From positions 257,941,922-258,005,921 of the forward strand of contig NC_045427.1 in NCBI RefSeq assembly GCF_902635505.1: a stretch of 64,000 nucleotides of DNA, given 5' to 3'. Shown one piece after another: positions 40,740-52,746 of the stretch. The notes under the pieces are model-generated. The model saw only the letters and a list, made by a program, of their open reading frames with translations. It had not been told where the DNA came from and did not search any database. The DNA is from Sarcophilus harrisii. Lineage: Eukaryota > Chordata > Mammalia > Dasyuromorphia > Dasyuridae. A program made the position numbers and the translations under genes. Position 1 is the first letter of the stretch, and each line of letters starts with the position of its first letter.

Positions 40740-43440
40740 AAAATTAAATTGCATTCTGAACATGCTCCATGAATTGCCTTAGAACTTACATGAGTGCATC
40801 AATTTTATCAGACCTTGCAAAATTTTTCCTTTTCTATGGAAGAAGTAGTTTCCCCCTGAACAATACTATAGATTCACAAGTATCAAAATGTAGGTTTTTC
40901 CATTTAATCAGCCCAGGCATCTTGAGGACATAGGATAACCTCTCAGAAAGTCTCCTCTATCCCTCAAAGTACTTTTGCCAAACTCCACATTCACACCTTC
41001 AAATTTGCAATGGACAAGCAACTTCTTCCACTCATATCTGAAGCTGGCACATCATCCCAGCATGATAAGGTAGAATTTAGGAGGGAAAACAAGTAAATGC
41101 CTGTTTTTGAGGCCATGTGAACTAAAAATTTGGACCTAACAGTCTGTTATGACAAAATTTAAAATGCCTCTGATGACTGCTGAATTGCATGACAGACTGT
41201 AATAAATCTCAAGGAGCCCTCATGTTCTCCTCATGCCAGGGGAAAGGCTGCAATTAAAAATTCAATCCATTTGCTAAAAATGTGTGCATTTTCTGTTGGA
41301 AAACAATTAACATTGCTATCTTCTTGTTGTTGCTTTCCTACATCAGCTAATTTAATTATAAACTAAATCTTATGTGCCCTGTCTACCTACTGTGTTTTCC
41401 AAACACAAACCTCCACTTACTTTGACATAGACCTGAATAGCTGCTAAATTCATTTGCATCTCCATTCTCGTATTTTATTATTTACTTTGGGATTTCTCTG
41501 ACTTATTTCTATCATGTCCCATGATCCTTATTGGGGTCCTTACTACCAATCATCCTGTAAAAGCTCATCATCTTAGAACTCCACCTCATCACTCTGCTTT
41601 TCCAGTTGGAGAATGGGGCAATAAATTCCAAATGTCCAATTAAGGAGAGAAATCAGCTCAGGCATCTCCCCCTTTTTTACTTGAATACACTATCTTAGAA
41701 CTTTATCAACTGATTTTTTTGCATCATACCTATTTCCCTCTCCTCAGGTCTCCACCTTCATCTTCCATTTGAGTTTTGTTTTCCCCATTTTATTCTAATT
41801 TCCTTGAGAGTAGAAACTCTCCTTTTTTTTTATTTGTTTCCTCAAAACTTAATGCCTGGCATATAGTAGGTAGTAGCTTAATAAATACTTATTGACTGGC
41901 TATCTGATTTATGTGGATAGTGAAATGTAAATATTACTTTTAATTAAAAACAAGTTTTTAAAAAAGTTGGGTCTGGATCTGTGGATTCATCAATATAGAG
42001 AACTTCCATTAAGAAAACTCTCTCCATTGATACAGAACAATTCATCTGTTTATGGGCCTTGAGCATTATTTGAGTTTAATTAAAGGTTATGGGAATTGTT
42101 CTTAATCAGACAGCTGGTATCTGTCACAGATAAAAGGTAAACCCAGCTTTTCCTGATTCTAACATTTTATCCACTACCCCACACAGACTAATGAAAGTGC
42201 TTTGTGTTTCTATAACATTCTCTCTCAGTATCTTTTGATATGTGAGAGTAGTTTAAAAGCTCAAAGTTCATTGGAAAATAGAACTCAACTATGTTATTCC
42301 TTCAGAGCACTCACAATTTGTATACTGATGATAAAGGAGAGAGTGCCCTAAGGCAGAGCTTAAGAATATGCTAAAGTGGGTAAAAAGGAAGAACCAGAAA
42401 AAAATGAAAAGAAATAGATTAATGGAGGAAGTACAGTAAGATGAGAATTCATTGAGACAAAGTAAAATAATAAATTATAGTGAATTGTGTAAAACATCTA
42501 CAGTGTTTACAACTTTAAAAAACTTTTCATATGCATATCTTTGCTATTGTGACATGAATTCTTTAATATTTCATCATGAAATCACATATCAATAAACACC
42601 AAATATCAATCTGACCTTTGATGTAGGGTTTATTTTCAAAGTCTAGCCTCAATAATAGCCCATATCTTTAATGGGGTTTAAATCAGGTGAGTTTCATGAC
42701 CACTGAAGGATATTTATCTCCATCTCTTGAATAATTTTTTAAATCTTTCATGGTGATAGGGAATGATTCAAAGTCATGTTGTAGTATTCCATCTCCATCT
42801 AGAAATCTGTGTAATTTAGGAATAATCTTACTTTCCATTATATCAACAAATTTATCAGAGCTCATCATTCCTCAATGGGAAAAAGATCCACTAAAAATGT
42901 TTTTGTTATTATTTTTTTAAATACCCCTGCCTAACTTGGGAATGGATGATTTATAATTTACTGAAAATGCCCAGATCTTCTTAGTCCATCCCACACTTCT
43001 AATAAGGATTTTGATATGTCCTTGAGAGATTTTTTTTTTAGAAAAAAAAATTACAAATTTGAATTCTTCAGTCTTTATATTGCTTTGCCCATGACAAGTA
43101 TTTTTATAGCAACGATCAGTAGCTTAAAAAAAAAAAAAAAAAAAAAGTTAAAAGTGTCTTCTTTAAACACCATTATTGTAGAGAAATAAATAACATCCCC
43201 ATTAGCTGTCAGGTCCCTCTAAAGGTCTTTGCTTGTTTTCTGAGGATTAATTAGTCTGTTTTGCAGCAATAGTTTGTCAGTTGTTTTGTTTTCAACCATA
43301 CTTTCTTTTGCACTTTAATCCTATTCACTATGGAGTAGAATGATCATTGAAATGCTTGACATCCCACACTATTGATCACTGCAATATATCCACTGGTCAT
43401 TGAAGTGTGCTCTTTAACAGTTACAAATTTCACACATTTT
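40740..43440. other. Repeat-poor region, candidate cluster of conserved regulatory elements
   Basis: About 2.7 kb with only one recognised repeat (L2 end at 41800-41912) and A/T runs. It is rich in homeodomain-like sites, for example AGCTAATTTAATTATAAACT (41345-41364), CAATTAAAAATTCAATCC (41252-41269), GTCCAATTAAGGAGAG (41634-41649) and GAGGATTAATTAGTCTG (43242-43258). No credible frame (61 codons at most). Such repeat depletion in a repeat-dense region fits a conserved non-coding cluster near a developmental gene, but conservation cannot be seen from one sequence. Confidence 0.35.
41800..41912 (+). repeat. L2 3'-end fragment
   Basis: TTTCCTTGAGAGTAGAAACT, AATGCCTGGCATATAGTAGG and AGCTTAATAAATACTTATTG are the L2 terminus. 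Confidence 0.8.
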
Positions 43441-43914
43441 AAACAAAGTAATTAGTATCCTTTCTCAAAACCAACTTAATTGAAAACAGAACAAAAAAGG
43501 AGAAATAGAATGTGTGTATGGCACAAAATTTATCACTCAACTGACAAGGGACTAAGTAAATGATAAGAAACTAAGTCAATCTGATCTCATCTAGTTGAGG
43601 TGGGGCATTCCAAGTCAGCCTAGTGGTGAGAAATGCACAGAGGCATGAGTTATTGCTCAAGATGCAACCATAGTATAAGCTTTGTTTATTCCAAATAATT
43701 CACATACTACTGTACAAATGTGACAGCAAAGTGGGAAGAAAAAAAGTAGATAGGGAAAAAAGGGAGCAAATATAGTAAAATATAGTAATGAACAGAATGA
43801 ATATTGTCATCAATAATGTGTCTTGTGCTATCAAACTGGTAATGTCACAACAGATTCCCTAGCCCTATTAATCTAGACTATTATAGGTCTAGACTATGTA
43901 CAAAGAAAGGAAAT
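43441..43914. other. unassigned sequence
   Basis: No gene or repeat recognised. Confidence 0.4.
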
Positions 43915-44045
43915 ATTGATCATTCAATCAATCAGCAAACATGTATTAAGTGTTTAGTATATGTCAGGAACAAGGCTATTTGGTTTACAAATATAAAACA
44001 ACGAAACAATCCTTATTATCAAGAAGTTTATAGTCTAATGGCAAA
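43915..44045 (-). repeat. L2 3'-end fragment
   Basis: Plus strand: TTGATCATTCAATCAATCAG, GCAAACATGTATTAAGTGTT, ATGTCAGGAACAAGGCTATT and AAGTTTATAGTCTAATGG: antisense of the L2 3' end. Confidence 0.75.
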
Positions 44046-44071
44046 TCCTACATCAAAATTTTTTCCCTTTT

Positions 44072-44700
44072 TTTTTTTTATAAAAAAGGGGAAAAAATTA
44101 AAGCAGTCCTTTTTGTAGTAGCAAGAAACTGGAAACTGAGTGGATGCCCATCATCTGGAGAATGGCTCAAAAATCATGGTATATGAATATTATGAAATAT
44201 TATTATTCTATAACAATCAGCAGGATGATTTCAGAGAGGCCTGGAAAGACTTACATAAACTTATACTAAGGGAAGTAAATAGAACCAGGAGATCACTGTA
44301 CACGGCAACAGCAAGATTATATAATAATCAGTTCTGATGGATGTGGCTCTCTTCAACAATGAAGTGATTCAGACCAGTTCTAATGATCTTGTGCTGAAGA
44401 GAGCCATTTGCACCTAGAGAGAGGACTGTGGGGACTGAATATGGATTACAACATAGTTTCACTTTTTTGTTATTGTTTGTTTACATTTTTCTTTCTCGTT
44501 TTTTTTCCTTTTTGATTGATTTTTCTTGTGTAGCATGATAATTGGGGAAATATGTATAGAAGAACTGCACATTTAACATGTTAGAATACTTGTGGTCTAT
44601 GTGAGGGGGTGGAGGGAAGAGAAGGAAAAACACAAGGTTTTGCAAGGGTGAATGTTGAAAATTATCTATTCATATGTTTTGAAAATAAAAAACTTTAATC
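44072..44700 (+). mobile_element. 5'-truncated L1 with imperfect TSD
   Basis: ORF2 end at 44100-44330 (VLFVVARNWKLSG, then HDFREAWKDLHKL-like residues), then a 3' UTR with GAGAGCCATTTGCACCTAGA and ACAACATAGTTTCAC, ending GAAAATAAAAAACTTTAATC. The flanks CAAAATTTTTTCCCTTT (44053-44069) and CAAAAATATTTCCCTTTA (from 44700) look like a duplication with a few changes. The 65-codon frame at 44140-44337 is the ORF2 tail. The T-rich/A-rich start (44070-44100) may be a small 5' rearrangement. Confidence 0.8.
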
Positions 44701-45000
44701 AAAAATATTTCCCTTTATATGAATGAGAAAGGGTATCATAGAGATGTTATATACACTTGATCATCATTTTAAAATAGCTAAATAGCAGGTCATATTGGTG
44801 TAATATTTTACTGGCCTTCACAATATTATAGCAATGTCATATAATTATAAATCCAATTTAAAGATAAGGAAACCACCCACAAATAGCCTTTCAAGGTAGA
44901 GCTAATAATGCTTCTGCTTTTTATATCCACAGCAAGAAAACAAACAAACTAAGCTTGGAACTCAACCTTTCTTATTTTCACTACAAGTCTTATTTAAAGC
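44701..45000. other. unassigned sequence
   Basis: Possible MIR piece on the minus strand near 44850-44930 (AAAGATAAGGAAACCACC). Otherwise nothing. Confidence 0.35.
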
Positions 45001-45470
45001 AGCAGAGTAAGAAAAACACTGGATCTGATTTTGAATCTTGGCTCTAATTTACTTGTTATATGACCTTAGGTAAAATACGTGAAATTTTTGGACTTCAATT
45101 TCTTCAACTTTAAAATGTGGATAATAATAACTACTAATGAGGCAAATCACTTGAATTTTCACAGTCTCAATTTCTTCATCAATAAAATGGAGATAATAAT
45201 ACTACCACTTCACAGTTTTGGTTTTGTTTTGTTTTGTCAGGCAAATCTCCAAGTTTTGCACAAAATGTGACTTTAAGAGACAGCATAGTGAAGTAGTTGG
45301 AAAGCTAGCCTGGAAGCCAAAAGGAGCTATTTTTAAGTGTCTTCTCTGACATTTCCTGGCTTGGCAACTTACTGACATATCTCCCTGCTCTTCATTTCTC
45401 TCATCTGTAGAATGGGAAAGGGAGAAGTATTAAATCTATGATCTTACAGGTAGAGAAAACTTCCAGATGA
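45001..45470 (+). repeat. Two or three degraded Mar1-type SINEs
   Basis: 45001-45150: ACACTGGATCTGATTTTGAA, CTTGTTATATGACCTTAGG, AAAATGTGGATAATAATAAC. 45155-45215: CAATTTCTTCATCAATAAAATGG..ATAATACTACC. 45275-45460: AGCCTGGAAGCCAAAAGGAG, CTCTCATCTGTAGAATGGG. Each follows part of the Mar1 order. Confidence 0.6.
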
Positions 45471-45516
45471 GAAAATGCTAATTGGTATCTTCTTTGCAAC
45501 TTACTATCTTAAAGAG

Positions 45517-45766
45517 AGGGCAGCCATGTGGCACAGTAGAAAGAGTTCTGGTCCTGGAGTCAAAGAGACCTGAGTTTAAATTTGGCCTCAAATAATTACT
45601 GACTGTGTGACCTTGGGTAAGTCACTTAACCCTATTTGCCTCAGTTTCCTCATCTGTAAAATGATCTGAAGAAGAAAATGACCAACCTCTCCAATTTCTT
45701 TGTCAAAAAACCCAAATAGGTCACATATAGTCAGACATGACTGAAAACAACTAAATAATGACAATG
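45517..45766 (+). mobile_element. WALLSI-type SINE with 8-bp TSD
   Basis: Head AGGGCAGCCATGTGGCACAG, TCCTGGAGTCAAAGAGACCT, GTGTGACCTTGGGTAAGTCA, CTCATCTGTAAAATGATCTG, and tail TTTCTTTGTCAAAAAACCC..GTCAGACATGACTG. TTAAAGAG at 45509-45516 and 45767-45774. Confidence 0.9.
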
Positions 45767-45774
45767 TTAAAGAG

Positions 45775-46569
45775 TTGCTGAGGGCACTCAAGAGAGACGG
45801 GACTTTAATCTTGTCTTAAAATCAACTCACTATTCACTATGTGATGATGCTTTTCATTTGTAAAATATTGCATTACCTTCCTCACAAAACTGTCTTGAAA
45901 AATGAAATTATAAATATGAGGCAGGGTTTGGGGAGGGCTGAATATTTATTTCATATAGGTCTATGATTCGATAGGTGTGAGAAATTCCCATTGTGGCCTA
46001 AATTTTTAACCTGTTTTTTATTTTTTAACTTATGCAATAAAACAAATCTTTTCATAGAATGGCATTATTTCTTTAAAAAAAAAAAAAGATGATTGCATGT
46101 GAAAGTGCAAATCTCTTATGTACAATTTGCTATTGCTTTTAAATATATAATAAAGTTATCATGTAAATTTCTTTTTTTCCCTTCTCTCCTCACATCACCT
46201 TAGAGATAGCAACCATTAGACACAAATACAATACAATATATATGTAAAATTATTCTGTAGATACTTTATTAATTCTTTCTTTGGATTCAGAGAATGTCTT
46301 TCTTCATATATCCTTTAAAGCTAATTTGGGTATTTATAATAGTAAATATTACTTATTTGTTCAAAGTCATTATTAACACAATGTAGTTGTCACTATGTTT
46401 TGTTCTCTTGGTTCTGTTCATTTCACTTCTTTATTTTGTGTAGGTTTTCCCACATTTTTCTGAGATCATTGAGCTCATTATGATCTCTTAAACTACTTTC
46501 TTTGTCTATTAAAATCATCAACTTGCCTTTAACTTACATTCTTGGAAAACTCTCTAGGCAAAAATGATT
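45775..46569. other. unassigned sequence
   Basis: A-run at about 46074-46087. No gene signal. TTTGTTCTCTTGGTTCTGTTC and CATTTCACTTC near 46400 resemble antisense L1 ORF2-end sequence, so a small L1 relic is possible there. Confidence 0.35.
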
Positions 46570-46670
46570 TATTCAGGATCATATAGCCAGTATTTTAGCA
46601 AGGACAGTGACTTGAGTCTAAGTATTTCTGATTTTGATGCTGGTCTCTATTCCAGATCATCTCTCAAAGT
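46570..46670 (-). repeat. MIR fragment
   Basis: GGATCATATAGCCAGTATTT, GACTTGAGTCTAAGTATTTC and GCTGGTCTCTATTCC: reverse MIR end. Confidence 0.5.
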
Positions 46671-46966
46671 GATATATACATATCAATACTTATTTCAGGC
46701 TCTGCTGCCTTAAAAGGGAAGGGATTTGGGTTTGGGTTTTGAACTTAAAATATAAGAGGGAATAATATGCTCTTTTATTTCAAAGAATGATCAGAATGAA
46801 TAACACAAAACCTGTAGAACTCCTTGTCATTCTAGGACCAGGAGGACTTCTTTCTCTGCTCCCACCCCAAGCATTACTTCTGTCATGACATTTGCCTTCC
46901 TTTTTTCTGTAGCAGCCATTGAAATGACAACTGGATTGAAACTGGCTTTAGACTAGTTAGGCTAGA

Positions 46967-47502
46967 ATGTTATTGTTCTGTAAGAAATGACCACCAGAAT
47001 GATTTCAGAGAGGCCTGGAGAGACCTACATGAACTGATGCTAAGTGAAATGAGCAGAAGCAGGAGATCATTGTACATGGCAACATTAAGATTATACAATG
47101 ATCAATTCTGCTGGACATGATTCTCTTCAACTATGAGATGATTCAAACCAATTCTAATGGTTCAGTGACTAAGAAAGCTATCTATATCTGGAGAGAAGCC
47201 TGTGGTAACTGAGTGTGAATCACAACATAGCATTTTCACTCTTTTTGTTGTTGTTTGCTTACATTTTGTTTTGCTTCTCTTTTTTTTTCTTGTGCAGCAC
47301 AATAATTGTATAAATATATGTACATCTATTAGATTTAACATATTTCCACCATGTTTAATATATATTGGACTACTTGACATCTAGGGGAGGGTATGGGGGA
47401 AGTTGGGGAAAATTGGAACACAGGGTTTTGCAAGGGCTAATGTTGAAGAATTGTCCATGTAAATGTTTTGAAAAATAAAAAAGCTTTAATAAAAAAAAAA
47501 AA
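46967..47502 (+). mobile_element. 5'-truncated L1 with perfect 17-bp TSD
   Basis: Starts in ORF2 (YCSVRND.. region, GTTATTGTTCTGTAAGAAAT). The 3' UTR has ACAACATAGCATTTTCACTC and CTTGACATCTAGGGGAGGG, ending GAAAAATAAAAAAGCTTTAA and an A-tail. The 17-bp flanks AGACTAGTTAGGCTAGA at 46950-46966 and 47503-47519 are identical, so this is a comparatively recent insertion. It interrupts otherwise unassigned DNA. Confidence 0.95.
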
Positions 47503-47519
47503 AGACTAGTTAGGCTAGA

Positions 47520-47751
47520 CTAGTGAAGCTCTAAGATGGAAGGCATAGAAACAGAAAGCAATAGAGAGAGGGAAAATACAGGTAGGCAGCCTTAGGACAT
47601 CAGGCAGAAACCTGAGACATTTCTTTAAATATAAAATACCCGATTTTATTCTTCCAACTCCCTTCCCCATCCCCATTATGACACTGTAAGCTCTTCTGTC
47701 TTCTGCATTAGATTATAGTCAAGTTCTGGAAAGAGACTTCAGAGTATTTGA

Positions 47752-47793
<42 letters not shown>

Positions 47794-48159
47794 CGCAGCC
47801 TACAAACCACTCAGACAACCTTCCCTGACATGAGTTACTCATGTCATATTGGTGAGAGTCATGGCGTCACAATAGCCTGGCACAGGAGATTTGAGGCACA
47901 TTTTAAATTTGTATTCAGATTCTCACATGCCCACCCACAGATTAATTTCTTTGAGGCCCTGGGTCTGTGCTGCCATAAACTAAAATGTAGGATCATTCTC
48001 TTGCTATTAAACTTGGTAAGTGCACCTAGAGACTACCTTGATAGGCACATCTAATAAATATTAAAAAATGAATAAGTAAGTAAATGGGAGCTGCATGCAC
48101 ACCAGAAAATTAAAGAGGAAGAATTCAGATCAAATCAGGAAATTCTCAGCAGGCTTTTA
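47520..48159. other. unassigned, with (AC)n at 47756-47791
   Basis: Pure AC run of about 18 units, followed by CCCCGCAGCC. The 74-codon frame at 47830 has no domain. Confidence 0.4.
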
Positions 48160-48360
48160 TTGATCAATGAATTAGCCTTCTGCAAGAATATAAAATGGTT
48201 AGGCAGAATGATCTAATCAGTCACTATTTCTGAATAAATAATTAGATATTTAGAAAGGCTAATTTATTATCCTATTTGTTTATCAGGCTCTAAGATTATT
48301 ATCATACTCTTATTGAGACCAGACATTTTTTAAAATTGAAAACTGAGATGGCCTACATGA
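48160..48360. other. Candidate conserved non-coding element
   Basis: Repeat-free 200 bp with ATTGATCAATGAATTAGCC, AAATAATTAGATATTTAG and GGCTAATTTATTATCC, dense TAAT-core homeodomain-like sites. Inference only. Confidence 0.25.
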
Positions 48361-48699
48361 AATTCTGTTGTCTTGTCTCAAGAGATAATATCAAAGTCCT
48401 TACCAGACAAGCTACATTTGGCCTCTTCTTGTCTAGATTTATCACAGGAATCAGCTTTTGCAATTTTTCTCAAAGGATTCCATCTCTGTGATACAGATTT
48501 TACTAATTTCACAAAATGTGTGTATGTGTACATCTCTGTATGTCTCTGTGTCTCTGTATGTATCTGTGTATGTAAAACATACAGAAAACAGGCATTTTTA
48601 TATATGTCAGGAAAATACAAAATGGAGTGCTTTAATTAATATGAATAATGAATAACTGAAAGTTACCTATTTTTTAATCATACCTCTGACTTCATCATT
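48361..48699. other. unassigned, with TG/CTG-rich tract
   Basis: Alternating TGTGT/TCTCTG at about 48518-48570 drives the 65-88 codon frames on both strands. Confidence 0.5.
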
Positions 48700-48815
48700 G
48701 ACTAGAACTCATAAGATTGTAAGCTCCTAGAAAGCAAAAACTATTTTTGTATCTTCAGTGCGCACACCATGCTTGACACATAATTGATGCTTATATAGAT
48801 GGATATAGACTGACT

Positions 48816-48850
<35 letters not shown>
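48700..48850 (+). repeat. L2 3' end followed by a ~31-nt A-run
   Basis: CATAAGATTGTAAGCTCCTA, GAAAGCAAAAACTATTTTTG, TATCTTCAGTGCGCACACC and ATTGATGCTTATATAG: L2 terminus. The A-run at about 48819-48849 is unusual, as L2 lacks a poly(A) tail, so it may be a microsatellite expansion. Confidence 0.7.
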
Positions 48851-48899
48851 AACTCCCTCTATCAGTGCAGATTGCCATCAATCCTCTAAATTTACAGTC

Positions 48900-49005
48900 T
48901 TAGATAAGTTACCTGAGATACTGAGAAGCTTATACAATACATTTGCCCTGGGTCATATAATCAGTAGATGCCAGAAGTAGGACTTAAATGCAGATATATC
49001 TATAT
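48900..49005 (-). repeat. MIR fragment
   Basis: TAGATAAGTTACCTGAGATA, TTGCCCTGGGTCATATAATC and CAGAAGTAGGACTTAAATGC; reverse MIR. Confidence 0.55.
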
Positions 49006-49329
49006 CAGTAGATTCATTAGATTCATTCTTCTCTCCCTTTCTCCTTCTCCCTCTGTATATGTGTGTATGTATATCGGAATTTTATAACCAGTTATCTATC
49101 CACTATTTTACTAACAAACATAGGAACAATAAAAAAATATAATTTCTAATTCAATTCAACAAATATTTGCCAGTTCCACCATACTACAGTACACTGAAAA
49201 ATAATGCACAGTGGAAGAACCTATCTTTATATTGGTGAAGTTTATAACCCATGAAGCAGGGATTCTTGATCTGGGATTCATGGACTCCCAGGAGGTTTAT
49301 TGTTTGATTTCAGAGCTGGAGAGGAGACA

Positions 49330-49470
49330 CCTGGATTGATAAAGTTTAACCAGTCCATGTCATATGAGGATCAGCTGAAAAGACTGAAGAATCTTTAACT
49401 TGGGATTCAGAGACTAAGAGAGTAGAATGAAGTGTGAGAGCTAGCTTGCATCTGTCATATAAAGAACAAC
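49330..49470 (+). repeat. L3/CR1 fragment
   Basis: ATGAGGATCAGCTGAAAAGA, CTGAAGAATC and CATCTGTCATATAAAGAACA follow the CR1 block GAGGATCAGCTGAAGGA..GGCTGTCATGTGG. Confidence 0.6.
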
Positions 49471-49650
49471 TCTACTTTTACCAATTACTAGTTTTGTGAC
49501 CATTAACAACTTAGGCTTTCAGGACCAATGTTCTCATTTGTAAATGGGGACAATAATATCTATAATGCCTACTTCATAAGGCTGTTGTAAGATTCAAATG
49601 TAAAATAATTTTCAAGCCTTAAGCTGCTACTTAATGTCATTTTTTATCCT
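49471..49650 (+). repeat. Mar1-type CORE-SINE
   Basis: TAGTTTTGTGACCATTAAC, TTCTCATTTGTAAATGGGGA, CAATAATATCTATAATGCC and AAGGCTGTTGTAAGATTCAA: Mar1 order, head degraded. Confidence 0.7.
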
Positions 49651-51442
49651 GCATTAATTAATTCTTCACTGATAGGACAACCCATTTCTATGTGGGATAA
49701 TTTTTTTTTTGAAGAGGTGTGGTCAGTTTGTTTTTTAGAACTGAAAATTACCATAATTAAATCAGAGATCCCTGGAGAGATTGCAATAGACTATCTATTC
49801 TATTCCCCTGATTCTAGGCAGTACTACACCTAAATATGAAATCCTTCTGGGAGCATTGAGCCATTTTTGGTGAATGTAGTTCTGAGAAATCCTGTTAGTT
49901 CAAATTGGAATTCTAATGACACCCAAGGGATATGAACTGAAATGATCCAAAGCTTTAAAAAAAAGTTTTTCATGAACTTCTATGGATTGCCCCTCTTCCC
50001 ACAAATGAGTAAACTGGGAATGGTGAATAAATAGTAACTTCTGTGGGAGATGGTCAGTAGGCGTTGGTAATGGTAAACATATGTTCTGAGATGGCCAATC
50101 TTGACATCAAGGTCCATCTTTAAAAGATGATGTTCTCTCTACTTTCTGTGAACAGTAAATAAAATATATATCAAAAGCTCAAAATATTTTTCCAGTTTTA
50201 CAGCTAACTATATTTGTCCAAACACTCTAGAATCAGGCAGTAGTATTAAACCAGGGATCAATCATATAGAAATTAGAATTTCATTGAAATAGCTCTTCTA
50301 TAAAATCTGGATTTTTATTAAGGAAATCAGAATTTTTTTAATTACTAAATTCAGAATATTTTCCAAACAAATTTGAAAATCATAAGGAAATACAATAGCA
50401 AAGCACAGCATTTAATTGTTATCCAAATGAAAACAGCTTTTGGAAACTGATGCAGTGAAAAGTTGAAGAGGTTATACAAAATTTCATCATTCTATGAACA
50501 AACAAATAAAAAAAAACCCATTGATAATAATGAACACTCCTACCCCTCAATATACTGCGGTAATAACTTACACTAACAGAGTATGCACTATGAGTTCTAT
50601 ATACTCTGGTGCTCAGGACTCAAGGACTTTGGAGTGCTTTGGCAGTTCTTTGATCCCTGTGATGGATGTATAGACTTTGTCAAACAGTTGGACATTGAAT
50701 CAATAATAGTCATCTTTACTGAATAAATACTTTAAAGAGAGAAAACACATATACTCTCATTCTCTTCTTTCTGTCTCCTGAACATATGGCTTGAAATTTT
50801 TTGAGACTTTCTGTAAGGAAAGAGCATTTTCTCTCTGTCTTCATTCCTGGGCAATTACTATAGCTGTTCACATATAACACAGACCAAAGTGCGTCTAGAT
50901 GATCCTGCACCCAGACTTTGGGTTCTTGGTCACCTCTTTCTCTGTGTGCTTCTTCCCTAAGTGTAGGTGACCAGTAGTGATACCAAGATGTCCCCTTTTA
51001 ACACTGGCAGCAACTTCATGAATTTAAAAGTTTGAAATTTTTTAGCTATCTCAGTTGGAGTTGACTAGCAACAGAAAGATTCTTCTGCAGTTACACACTT
51101 CTTCAAGAATACTCCTACCACTACAAGGGGGACTCCCAAGCTATAGCCCAGCTGGCCAAAAGATGTAGAGCTTGAGGGAATGCCTCAAAAAAGTACAGAG
51201 TTAAGATGAAGGTCAATCACCTTGTTAATAGTTCCAATAGGTGTGCCATGTTTTCATGTTTTATGTATCATGTATCAACCTCCTGCATAAATATATTTGA
51301 AGTTATAAGTCACTATATTCCATTTTAAGCCTTTATCAAGGCATATTTGTGAGTCTTTTATATTTTAACCCTTTCTTTTTATGGAAGTGGAAAAAATAGT
51401 CGTTACATCACACTTGCTTTCTCCATTAAATCCCTTTTATAA
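49651..51442. other. unassigned sequence
   Basis: About 1.8 kb with no repeat family I can name, no credible frame (64 codons at most) and ordinary composition. Confidence 0.4.
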
Positions 51443-51602
51443 TTCATTTTAATTTTTTTTTTTTTAGTGAGGCAGTTGGGTTTAAGTGATTTGGCCAGGG
51501 TCACACGCCTATTAAATGTTAAGTGTCTGAGAGTATATTTGAACTGAGGTTCTCCAAACTCTAGGGCCTGTGCTCTATCCACTGTGCCATCTAGCTGCCC
51601 CT
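51443..51602 (-). mobile_element. Short tRNA-headed SINE with A-tail
   Basis: Plus strand: T-run (51451-51464), GTGAGGCAGTTGGGTTTAAG, TGATTTGGCCAGGGTCACAC, ATTAAATGTTAAGTGTCTGA, GTGCTCTATCCACTGTGCCA and TCTAGCTGCCCC. This is the reverse of a marsupial SINE lacking the RTE-like tail. A plausible short duplication (CCTTTT..) is not convincing. Confidence 0.85.
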
Positions 51603-51964
51603 TCTGGTTTCCTTTTGAAGAGTTCTTAGGATCCAAATTTAAGCTTTAGGTAATTTTCTCAAAGGCTCCAGGGAAGAGAGAAAAAAACATCCAGAGCCAA
51701 TAAGTGCCCAACTTCTTTCTTTCAAGATCAAACTTTTCCAGAACTGAACTCAGTTCACATGAGCATAGAACTGAAGCCTCCTAGTGGAAGAGTCCACGGT
51801 CTCTGATTAGGATCCCCACCCTTCATCTTGTTGTTTTAACTAGGATTCTTTTTGTTTTTACTAATTTTAAAATGTAGTTAGGAAGAAATAAGGAATAAGA
51901 AGGAATAATGCTTCCTACAAGGAAAATTTATGGCAAGAAATTGTTAAATAGAATTTAATCTAAA
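51603..51964. other. unassigned sequence
   Basis: No repeat or coding signal. Confidence 0.4.
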
Positions 51965-52270
51965 AGGGATCCTCATCCACCTCCAGAGAAAGAACTGGTG
52001 TTTGAATGCAGATCAAAGGACACTTTTTATTTTATTTTCCTTCAGGGATTTTTAGTCCTTTTTTTTTTTTTTTTTGCAATATAACTAATATGGAAATATG
52101 TCTTACATGACTGCATATGTATAACCTATATCAAATTGCTTGCCTTCACAATGAAGTGGGAGGGGAGGAAGAGAATCCGAAGCTCTGTTTTTTAAAAAGA
52201 ATGTTTAAATTTTTCAATATAACTGGAAAAAAATAAAATGAAATTCTCCTCTCACTTAAAAAAAAAAAAG
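51965..52270 (+). mobile_element. Old L1 3' end
   Basis: ATCCTCATCCACCTCCAGAG, GAATGCAGATCAAAGG, TATAACTAATATGGAAATAT, ATAACCTATATCAAATTGCT and AATAAAATGAAATTC plus an A-run. Same older 3' UTR subfamily as 26585-26905. Confidence 0.8.
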
Positions 52271-52550
52271 GATTAGGGGTGAGGGAATTGTATATCAGTG
52301 AATGTAAATTCAATATGAACAATACACACATATACATATGCATATCTCATATATGTATGTATGTGTGTGTAGATAGCATTACTGTTTCATTAAGTAAGAC
52401 ATTGAGGGAAATAATATTTCTGTTAGGCACTCTGCTCTATTGAGACCACATCTAGGGATTTTATGTTCAGTGCTGAGCATCACATTTTAGAAAAGATGAC
52501 AAACTGACTACTGTACACATACTCAAATCTATATTCTTTCCAAATGGCCT
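52271..52550. other. unassigned, TA/CA-rich near 52325-52375
   Basis: Nothing further recognised. Confidence 0.4.
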
Positions 52551-52746
52551 GGCTAGCTTTGTAACCCAGGGAAAGTGACAACTTCTATTTCTCTCAGTTT
52601 CCTCATCTGTAAAATAGTCATAATGATAGCATTTACCTCCCATGATCAAATGAAATAATAAAATACTTAGAACAGTGCCTGACATTTAGTGATACATAAG
52701 TATAGTAATCATCCCTATCATCATCATCATCATCATCATCATCATT
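52551..52746 (+). repeat. Mar1 CORE-SINE with (ATC)n tail
   Basis: GCTTTGTAACCCAGGGAAAG, CTCAGTTTCCTCATCTGTAA, AATGATAGCATTTACCTCCC and ACAGTGCCTGACATTTAG. The terminal microsatellite (ATC)n lies at 52717-52746. Confidence 0.8.
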
